NCBI RefSeq assembly: GCF_017573465.1
Contig: NZ_JAGEPF010000039.1
Location: 1 to 64,000, forward strand
From: Actinomadura violacea
GTDB lineage: Bacteria; Actinomycetota; Actinomycetes; Streptosporangiales; Streptosporangiaceae
Reading direction: 5' to 3'
Length of the DNA stretch: 64,000 nt
The translations under genes and the position numbers were made by a program. This document shows, piece after piece, positions 58,086 to 64,000 of the stretch (positions within the stretch are counted from its first letter, which is position 1; every line of letters starts with the position of its first letter). Below the pieces are notes generated by a model. It was given only the letters and a program-made list of their open reading frames with translations, was not told where the DNA came from and searched no databases.

Positions 58086-59147
58086 GTGGACCGGAACGTG
58101 AGGTTGTTCGCGGGGGCCCTGACGGGGACGGCGCTGCTGCTGGCGGGCTGCGGCGGCGGAGGCGACGGCGGGAAGGCGCGGACGGCCGCCGCGGCGCCCT
58201 CGCCGAGCGGCGGCGGCGCCGCGCAGCTCCAGCAGGAGTACGAGCAGGTCGTCACGTCCGTGCTGCCCTCGGTCGTGAAGATCGAGACCGACCAGGGCGA
58301 GGGGTCCGGCGTCGTCTACGACGACAAGGGCGACATCGTGACGAACGCGCACGTCGTCGCGGGCGCGAAGCAGATCCGGGTGACGGCGTCCAGCGGCGGC
58401 AGCCCGCTGAAGGCCAACCTCGTCGGCTCGTTCGTGGCCGACGACCTGGCGGTCGTGAAGGCGACGGGCGGGAACCTGCGCCCCGCCACGTTCGGGGACT
58501 CCACGCAGGCCAAGGTCGGGCAGATCGTGCTCGCCATGGGCAACCCGCTCGGGCTGGCGGGCAGCGTGACGAACGGGATCGTGTCCGCGCTGAACCGGAC
58601 GGTGTCCACCAAGCAGGAGGGCGCGTTCCCCGGCGCGACGATCGGCGACGCGATCCAGACCAGCGCGCCGATCAACCCGGGCAACAGCGGCGGCGCGCTC
58701 GTCACGCTGGACGGGCAGGTCATCGGCATCCCGACCGCCGCGGCGTCCGACCCGCAGATCGGCGGGGCCGCCGCCGGCATCGGGTTCGCCGCGCCCAGCG
58801 CCACCGTGAAGAAGATCGTCCCGCAGCTGATCCAGAGCGGGAAGGTGTCGCAGTCCGGGCGGGCCGCGATCGGCGCCGTGGTCCGGACGATCGTCGACCC
58901 GAACAGCGGTCAGCAGAGCGCGGTCGCCGTGGTGGAGGTGACGAAGGGCGCCGGCGCCGACAAGGCCGGGATCAAGGCCGGCGACCTGATCCTCTCGGTC
59001 AACGGAACTCCGACGCCCGACCAGACCGCGCTCGCGTCCGTCCTGGCGGGCCTGAAGCCCGGCGGCACGGTGAAGGTGCGGATCGAGGAGTCGAACGGGT
59101 CGAAGAAGGACGTGCAGGTCAAGCTCGGCGAGCTGCCCGGCGGCTGA
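58086..59147 (+). CDS. HtrA/DegP-like serine protease lipoprotein with PDZ domain
   Basis: 353 residues from GTG 58086 (GGAGGGGA suitably spaced; GTG 58080 also possible). Signal peptide with lipobox LAGC, a short Gly/Ser/Pro linker, then a trypsin-like domain with His89 (TNAHVV), Asp120 (DDLAVVK) and Ser201 (NPGNSGGAL). One PDZ domain lies at about 255-345 (VVEVTKGAGADKAGIKAGDLILSVNG). Lipid-anchored outside the membrane, it should degrade or refold damaged exported proteins. The stop abuts the AraC-type gene on the other strand. Confidence 0.92.
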   Translation: MDRNVRLFAGALTGTALLLAGCGGGGDGGKARTAAAAPSPSGGGAAQLQQEYEQVVTSVLPSVVKIETDQGEGSGVVYDDKGDIVTNAHVVAGAKQIRVTASSGGSPLKANLVGSFVADDLAVVKATGGNLRPATFGDSTQAKVGQIVLAMGNPLGLAGSVTNGIVSALNRTVSTKQEGAFPGATIGDAIQTSAPINPGNSGGALVTLDGQVIGIPTAAASDPQIGGAAAGIGFAAPSATVKKIVPQLIQSGKVSQSGRAAIGAVVRTIVDPNSGQQSAVAVVEVTKGAGADKAGIKAGDLILSVNGTPTPDQTALASVLAGLKPGGTVKVRIEESNGSKKDVQVKLGELPGG

Positions 59148-60101
59148 TCAGCGCCGCGCGCGGGCCTCGGACGGCGTGGTCCCGAAGCGGGCCCGGAAGT
59201 GCCGGGTGAAGTGCGCCTGGCTGGCGAAGCCCCAGCGGTGCGCGACGTCGGCGATCGTCGTCCGGGCCGGCATGCCGCCGCCGGTCAGCTCGGTGTGCGC
59301 GCGCTGGAGCCGGCGCTCCAGGATGTGCCGGGACGGCGTCGTGCCCGCCGCCTCGAAGATCCGGCCGAGGTGCCGGACGGACACGCCGAGGACCCGCGCG
59401 ACCTCGCCGGGCGACAGCGACGCGTCGTGCAGGTGCCGCTCGATGTAGTCTCCGGCGACGATCAGCCGGCCCTGCAGCGCGGCGGGCGCCGGCCGGCCGC
59501 CGGACCGCTCGTCCGCCAGCATCCGCAGCACCCCGAGCACCGCCCCGCGCGTGCGCGCCGGATCGGCGGCGCCCGGCCGCGCCAGCAGCGACCGCAGCGC
59601 GACGACCAGCTCGCCCTCGCGCGCCGTCGTCCGCCCGAACAGCATCGGCGCGGGCACCCCGCCCGCCATGCACTCGCGCACGAACAGCTCGCGCGGCACG
59701 TCCACCAGGAACTGCCGCATGGCCGAGGAGAACCCGAACAGGTACGGCCGCCGCGTGTCGTAGACGACCAGGTCGCCCGCCGCCGCGGCGAGGCAGCCGT
59801 GCTCGTGCAGGAACACCGCCTCGCCCTTCACCAGCAGCGACACGAACACCGAGTCCTTCGGCGCGGACCGCGCGACCTGCGGCGTCCGCTCGATCGCATG
59901 TGCGTTCCCGCTGATGTCGGCCAGCCGGACGTCCCCGAGCAGGTAGTTCGCCTGCCGCGCGACCAGCCCCCGCTCGGCGTAGGACGTGCAGGACAGCCCG
60001 ACCAGCTCCCGCCGGTTGTAGTCCTCCCAGAACCCGATCCGCTCGCGCGGGGCGACGTCCTCGGTGCTCGCGGCGGAGATCATCAGGTCGGCGGCCGGCA
60101 T
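59148..60101 (-). CDS. AraC-family transcriptional regulator
   Basis: 317 residues; GGAGGAG precedes the ATG. The N-terminal AraC-like ligand-binding domain (about 15-185, with APRERIGFWEDYNRREL and LVVYDTRRPYLFGF) is the PF14525 type seen in regulators of aromatic and amine catabolism. The C-terminal AraC helix-turn-helix pair (about 220-315) has LSPGEVARVLGVSVRHLGRIFEAAGTTP and ADVAHRWGFASQAHFTRHFRARFGTTPSEAR. The cupin dioxygenase gene lies 74 bases upstream on the same strand and is the probable target. Confidence 0.9.
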   Translation of the reverse strand: MPAADLMISAASTEDVAPRERIGFWEDYNRRELVGLSCTSYAERGLVARQANYLLGDVRLADISGNAHAIERTPQVARSAPKDSVFVSLLVKGEAVFLHEHGCLAAAAGDLVVYDTRRPYLFGFSSAMRQFLVDVPRELFVRECMAGGVPAPMLFGRTTAREGELVVALRSLLARPGAADPARTRGAVLGVLRMLADERSGGRPAPAALQGRLIVAGDYIERHLHDASLSPGEVARVLGVSVRHLGRIFEAAGTTPSRHILERRLQRAHTELTGGGMPARTTIADVAHRWGFASQAHFTRHFRARFGTTPSEARARR

Positions 60102-60175
60102 GGCGGGCTCCTCCCGATCGCGGCGGTCGGTCCTCCCGCGAGCCTATGCCGCCGTCCGACCGTCCCCGCCGGAGG

Positions 60176-60709
60176 TCAGCGGAAGAGGGAGTCGATGTAG
60201 TCCGCGCCCAGGCCGACCTTCTCGTAGTGCGTGCGGCACATGGCGATGTAGTCGTGGACGTCGAAGAAGCCGTCCGGGTCGCCGTTCTCGTCCAGCCAGA
60301 TGAGCGGGCCCTTGACGATGAACAGCGTCTTCATCGGCTCGCCGGACTCGTAGGCGACCAGCGTGTGCCCCTCGCCCGGCGACTCGTAGACGAAGTCGCC
60401 GGCGGTCGCCGTCCATGGCCGCTCCAGGTACCCCCACTTGCCGGAGATCGTGTAGGCGAACACCTCGTGCGGGTGGTAGTGCCGGTTGACGAGGCCGGCC
60501 TGCTTCGCCCGCAGGACGTCCGACCAGGTGTTGTCCTTCACGTTGATCCACAGCGGCCGCGACCCGACCGTTTCGGTGAACGGCACGTAGTACCGGTCGT
60601 CGTCGGTGGCGACCTTCGGCAGGTACACCTCGGGCAGGGCGTCGGGCTTCAGCGAGTTCTCGATCGGCTTCAGGTTCTTCCAGAACTCCGAACCGGCTGC
60701 TTCGGGCAT
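60176..60709 (-). CDS. Cupin dioxygenase, 2,4'-dihydroxyacetophenone dioxygenase family
   Basis: 177 residues from ATG 60709 with GGAGGAG 8 bases upstream. The size and the cupin motifs (NRHYHPHEVFAYTISGKWGYLERPW with the metal-binding His/Glu set, AGDFVYESPGEGHTLV) match 2,4'-dihydroxyacetophenone dioxygenases, small iron enzymes that split the bond between two carbonyl-side carbons of aromatic ketones. The actual substrate may be another 1,2-dicarbonyl-like compound. Cytoplasmic. Same strand as the AraC regulator, so a small catabolic unit. Confidence 0.83.
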   Translation of the reverse strand: MPEAAGSEFWKNLKPIENSLKPDALPEVYLPKVATDDDRYYVPFTETVGSRPLWINVKDNTWSDVLRAKQAGLVNRHYHPHEVFAYTISGKWGYLERPWTATAGDFVYESPGEGHTLVAYESGEPMKTLFIVKGPLIWLDENGDPDGFFDVHDYIAMCRTHYEKVGLGADYIDSLFR

Positions 60710-60848
60710 CGGGACGGCTCCTCCCGCTCGTGGTCGCGTGCGATGACCGCGAGTGAACCGCGGAGGGGCCGTCCCCGTCTTTCCCCTGCCGGACCTCACC
60801 GTTTGCCTGTTCCGGACATCCGCCCGGGGGCGCGCGGCGAGGTGCCGG

Positions 60849-61952
60849 TCAGCGGAGCGCTTCGCTGATCGGCGTGGACGAGTCGTAGCCGATCGACAGG
60901 ATCGGCCCGTGCCCGGGCAGCCGCTCGATGTCGTTGATGCCGATGTACGCGGCGCCGCGGTCAGGGCCGTGCACGGTCGTCCACTGGCCGCCGCTGTAAT
61001 GCAGGTATGTGGACGAGTGCTGGGTGAAGGCCGTGGACATCCACACGCCGCCGTGGCCGTCCGTCGTCAGACCCGCGTACGCGCCGGTCGACTCGGGGAC
61101 GGGGATCTCCGTCCACGACGTGCCGTCCCAGTGCAGCAGCGTGTGCTCGGCGCCGATGATGAGGTCGGTCCGGTAGGCCCACACGTCCTCGGGCGAGACC
61201 GCGACGATTCGCTTGATGGCGCCCCAGAGCGGCTTCTGGATCCGCGCTTCGGACCACGCCGTGCCGTCCCAGTGGTAGAGGAACGGGGTGTCGGTGGTCC
61301 TGTCCATGCCGCCGAGCCACACGTCGTGGCCGGAGCGGGCCGAGATCGACAGCACCGCGAGCTCGCCGGCGGGGATGTCCTTCTTCACCCACGCGCCGTG
61401 CTCGTAGTGCAGGACGGCGGGCGCGGACGTGCCGTAGTCCTGCCCGGCGGCCCACGCCCCTCCGCCGCCGCGCGGCGCGGACACGTCGAGCCCGGTGAGC
61501 CCGGCGGGGAACGCGACCCGCTGCCAGGCCGCACCGTTCCAGTGGACGGCCGTGCCGGAGCCGTCGGCCTGCGGGTCACCGATCGCCCAGGCCGAGCGCG
61601 GGCCGGCCGCGGCGACCGCCCGCAGGCCGCCCCGCCCGACCGACGCGGGCAGCGCCTCGGTCCGCCAGGCGTGCCCGTCCCAGCGCAGCAGCGCCGGCGC
61701 GGACGGCGAGCTCTGCCCCCCGACGGCCCATGCGGCGTGCGGCCCGGCGGCGGCGATGTCGGTCATGGTGGTGGACGCGGGGAGCTGCGGGACGGACACG
61801 TCCTGCCAGACCGGTGCGGCGGCCGGTTCGGCGGCGGACGCGGCGGGAGCGGCGACGGGCGCGATGCCGAGCGCGGCGGCGGCGAGCCCGGCGGGGAGCG
61901 CCCTGCGGACGGCGGTGCCTTCGGTGAAGCGGTTCCTGATGCGGTACCTCAA
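60849..61952 (-). CDS. Secreted beta-propeller-like protein, unknown function
   Basis: 367 residues from a TTG at 61952 with GAGGAGG 7 bases upstream. Signal peptide (RRALPAGLAAAALGIAPVAAPAASAAE). The mature protein has about six repeats of 45-55 residues with the pattern W-D-G-x-x-W (LLRWDGHAWRTE, VHWNGAAWQRV, LYHWDGTAWSEA, LLHWDGTSWTEI, LHYSGGQWTTV) alternating with AAWAVG/DVWLGG elements, so a beta-propeller of five or six blades. No catalytic residues recognised. Exported; perhaps binds ligand or wall polymer. Confidence 0.78.
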   Translation of the reverse strand: MRYRIRNRFTEGTAVRRALPAGLAAAALGIAPVAAPAASAAEPAAAPVWQDVSVPQLPASTTMTDIAAAGPHAAWAVGGQSSPSAPALLRWDGHAWRTEALPASVGRGGLRAVAAAGPRSAWAIGDPQADGSGTAVHWNGAAWQRVAFPAGLTGLDVSAPRGGGGAWAAGQDYGTSAPAVLHYEHGAWVKKDIPAGELAVLSISARSGHDVWLGGMDRTTDTPFLYHWDGTAWSEARIQKPLWGAIKRIVAVSPEDVWAYRTDLIIGAEHTLLHWDGTSWTEIPVPESTGAYAGLTTDGHGGVWMSTAFTQHSSTYLHYSGGQWTTVHGPDRGAAYIGINDIERLPGHGPILSIGYDSSTPISEALR

Positions 61953-62029
61953 CGCGGTGCCTCCTCGGATGCGACGCCGCGAATATGCCAGCAATCACTG
62001 GGAAGATCAACAGTGCTGGCCGGACCCGG

Positions 62030-62563
62030 CTACCCGTGCTCGTCCGGCCGCGCGGCCCGCTCGCGCCGCTCCGCGCCCCTGCGCGCCGCCTCCAGGAGCA
62101 CCCGCCCCACGGCGCCGAGGAACACCAGGTCGCCGAGCATCTGCACGGTCGTCAGGATCCGCGCCGCCGTCGACACGGGCACGATGTCGCCGAACCCGAC
62201 CGAAGCGAACACCGTCACGGTGAAGTACATGGCGTCCACCTTCGACAGCCGCTCGGAGAAGTGCCCCGGCCCGCCGCTGTCCATCAGCCGGTACGACGAG
62301 GCGAACAGCACCAGGAACACCACGAGGGACGTCACCAGCGCCTCCAGCGCGCGCAACCACGGCGACGGCGAGCGGACGATCGCGTGCGCCTGCCAGGCGA
62401 CCAGCACGCCCAGGCCCGCCAGCGACCCGAACAGCGCCAGCGTGTAGCCGGGCCCGAACCGCACGTTCAGCGGCGCCACCCCGTACAGGGCCAGCATGCA
62501 GCCGGTGGCCACCAGCATGCGCGCGATCGTCCGGACCAGCGGCCGGCGCCAGAGAGCTCCCAC
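62030..62563 (-). CDS. Two-pore-helix-type potassium channel (Ion_trans_2)
   Basis: 177 residues. Hydrophobic segments at about 15-32, 40-60, 72-92 and 125-158. The pore region YFTVTVFASVGFGDIVP carries the selectivity filter VGFGD, a variant of the canonical TVGYGD also used by real potassium channels. The last helix leads into an Arg/Glu-rich cytoplasmic tail. It belongs to the small ion-channel family PF07885. Divergent from the glycosyltransferase gene with 71 bases between. Confidence 0.88.
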   Translation of the reverse strand: MGALWRRPLVRTIARMLVATGCMLALYGVAPLNVRFGPGYTLALFGSLAGLGVLVAWQAHAIVRSPSPWLRALEALVTSLVVFLVLFASSYRLMDSGGPGHFSERLSKVDAMYFTVTVFASVGFGDIVPVSTAARILTTVQMLGDLVFLGAVGRVLLEAARRGAERRERAARPDEHG

Positions 62564-62634
62564 ACCCTGTTGATCCCCACCTCACCCTCCGTGATGCTGG
62601 ACGACCGCCCTCGCCGGATGCGAGGCTGCCGCAC

Positions 62635-63756
62635 GTGCTGATCCTGGGCGTCCTGGCACTGGCCTCGCTCGCGGCCTGGCTCTACCTGGCGGCCGCCCAC
62701 GGCGGCTTCTGGCGCACCCGGACCGGCCTCCCCGGCGACGCCGGTGCGGCCGATCCGCCCGCATGGCCCCACGTCACCGCCGTGATCCCGGCCCGCGACG
62801 AGGCGGACGTCCTGCCCGTGACGCTTCCGACCGTCCTCGCGCAGCGCTACCCGGGCCGCTTCGACGCCGTCCTCGTGGACGACGCCAGCACCGACGGCAC
62901 CGCCGAGGTCGCCGCCGCGCTCGGCGCGTCCCGGGTCGTGCGGGCCCGGGAGCGGCCGGACGGCTGGGCGGGCAAGGTGTGGGCGATGTCCGAGGGCGTC
63001 CGCGCGGCCGGCGAGCCCGACTTCTACCTGTTCACCGACGCCGACATCGGCTACGCGCCCGGCGCGCTGGCCCGCCTCGTCCGCGCCGCGCACGACCGCG
63101 ACCTCGTCTCCCGGATGGCCACGCTGAACACCGCGACCGGCTGGGAGCGGTGGATCGTTCCGGCGTTCGTGTACTTCTTCGCGCAGCTCTACCCGTTCCG
63201 CCGGGTGGCCCGGGGCCGCCGGACGGCCGCGGCGGCGGGCGGCTGCATGCTGGTCCGCCGCGCGACCCTCGAGGCCGCGGGCGGCCTGGCCGCCATCCAC
63301 GACGCCCTGATCGACGACGTCGCGCTCGGCCGCCTCCTCAAGCGCGCCGGGGCCCGCTGCCGCCTCGACCTCGACCGGGACGTGGTCAGCCGCCGCCCCT
63401 ACCCGCACCTGCGCGACCTGTGGGCGATGATCACCCGCAGCGCCTACCACCAGCTCCGCTACTCGCCGGCGCTGCTGCTCGGCACCGTGCTCGGGCTGCT
63501 GCTGATCTACGCGGTCCCGCCCGTCGCGGCGCTCGCCGGGCTGGCGTCCCTCAGCGCCCTGCCCGCCGCCGCCGGATTCCTCGCCTGGGCCTTGATGACC
63601 GCCACGTACGTTCCGATGCTGCGCTTCTACGGGCTCTCCCCGTTGCGCGCGCCCGCCCTGCCGGTCATCGCGCTCATGTACGCCGCGATGACCGTCGACT
63701 CCGCCCGTCTCCACGCGAAAGGCCGCGGCGGGGCGTGGAAAGGCCGCATCAGATGA
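62635..63756 (+). CDS. Membrane glycosyltransferase family 2 (HpnB-like)
   Basis: 373 residues from GTG 62635. One N-terminal helix, then the GT2 domain: AVIPARDEADVLPVTLPTVL, LVDDASTDGT, FTDADIGY (DxD) and the acceptor-side DDVALGRLLKRAGA. Three C-terminal membrane helices (about 280-350). The order of elements and the GWAGKVWAMSEGVRAA segment resemble the hopene-associated transferase HpnB. No hopanoid genes are in the window, so that assignment stays tentative. It acts on the inner face of the membrane. Confidence 0.83.
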   Translation: MLILGVLALASLAAWLYLAAAHGGFWRTRTGLPGDAGAADPPAWPHVTAVIPARDEADVLPVTLPTVLAQRYPGRFDAVLVDDASTDGTAEVAAALGASRVVRARERPDGWAGKVWAMSEGVRAAGEPDFYLFTDADIGYAPGALARLVRAAHDRDLVSRMATLNTATGWERWIVPAFVYFFAQLYPFRRVARGRRTAAAAGGCMLVRRATLEAAGGLAAIHDALIDDVALGRLLKRAGARCRLDLDRDVVSRRPYPHLRDLWAMITRSAYHQLRYSPALLLGTVLGLLLIYAVPPVAALAGLASLSALPAAAGFLAWALMTATYVPMLRFYGLSPLRAPALPVIALMYAAMTVDSARLHAKGRGGAWKGRIR

Positions 63757-63841
63757 CGTCCGGTCACCGTGCCGCGGCATCCGCGAGCCGCTCTCCGGCG
63801 ACGTCGTGTCCCGCACCGACGCCGACGGGTGACCGCTCGGG

Positions 63842-64000
63842 TCAGCGGGTCTCCTGGATGCGGATCAGGTTGCCCGCCGGGTCGCGGACGGCGCAGTCCC
63901 GCACCCCGTACGGCTGCTCCGCCGGCTCCTGGACGATCTCGGCGTCCGCGGCCTGCAGCCGCTTGAACGCGCCGTCGAGGTCGGGCGTGGCCAGCAGGAT
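63842..64000 (-). CDS. Glyoxalase/VOC-family protein, C-terminal part (5' end outside window)
   Basis: The last 52 codons are visible, ending at a stop at 63844-63842. The residues LLATPDLDGAFKRLQAADAEIVQEPAEQPYGVRDCAVRDPAGNLIRIQETR are, taken in short pieces such as EQPYGVRDCAVRDPAGN, the typical final beta-alpha-beta unit of vicinal-oxygen-chelate proteins. The metal-binding Glu would be in the IQE motif. Substrate unknown. Confidence 0.8.
   Translation of the reverse strand: MLLATPDLDGAFKRLQAADAEIVQEPAEQPYGVRDCAVRDPAGNLIRIQETR

Noticed and set aside
1..64000. tRNA, rRNA, CRISPR arrays, prophage and plasmid origin
   Set aside because: None was seen on reading. A tRNAscan and CRISPR search would confirm this.

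Overview
The window is a 64 kb piece of a very GC-rich (above 70 %) actinobacterial chromosome. Codon third positions are almost always G or C, and GTG and TTG starts and ATGA/GTGA start-stop overlaps are frequent. A complete mce operon, a multi-domain chaplin, a class E sortase and a DUF6801-type secreted protein point to a sporulating, filamentous actinomycete, most like Actinomadura/Thermomonosporaceae. That placement is inferred from gene content, not from a marker gene. I found no rRNA, tRNA, CRISPR array or prophage.

Bases 1-4470 encode secreted proteins: two tandem paralogous surface proteins, a secretory lipase and two small lipoproteins. Bases 4713-15304 are one tightly coupled mce operon: two YrbE permeases, MceA to MceF, then four Mas-type membrane proteins that are two copies of a two-gene module. 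A PucR regulator and a GMC/cholesterol-oxidase-like flavoenzyme follow, separated by a clean inverted repeat. An L,D-transpeptidase lipoprotein faces them.

Bases 20560-34575 form a Wzx/Wzy-type exopolysaccharide locus: priming sugar-phosphate transferase, polymerase/ligase, flippase, polysaccharide deacetylase, two GT4 glycosyltransferases, Wzz-like chain-length protein, FemAB-like acyltransferase, anchored GH26-like hydrolase, ATP-grasp ligase and a flavin monooxygenase. Oddities here are a 75-bp tandem repeat that supplies alternative start codons and a 478-bp tail-to-tail antisense overlap between two genes. Bases 35368-38567 are a surface/development island with a secreted protein, a four-repeat chaplin and a class E sortase. 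The sortase and the FemAB-like gene each carry a TTA leucine codon, the only two I saw in the genes of the window, which suggests bldA-type control.

From 38586 to the end the content is mixed: metzincin protease, PRC-barrel/DUF2382 stress protein behind an 18-bp palindrome, GlxA-type regulator with an MFS transporter, GH3 enzyme, patatin plus PlsC lipid pair, S4 protein, arylsulfotransferase-like protein, and a DUF6745 pair. A complete TnpB element (IS200/IS605 superfamily, no tnpA) then abuts a wrecked flavin monooxygenase gene. AMP nucleosidase, a GH15 trehalase/glucoamylase with a glucose-dehydrogenase-like enzyme, an HtrA-type protease, an AraC regulator with a cupin dioxygenase, a potassium channel and a GT2 glycosyltransferase complete the window. 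It ends inside a glyoxalase-family gene.
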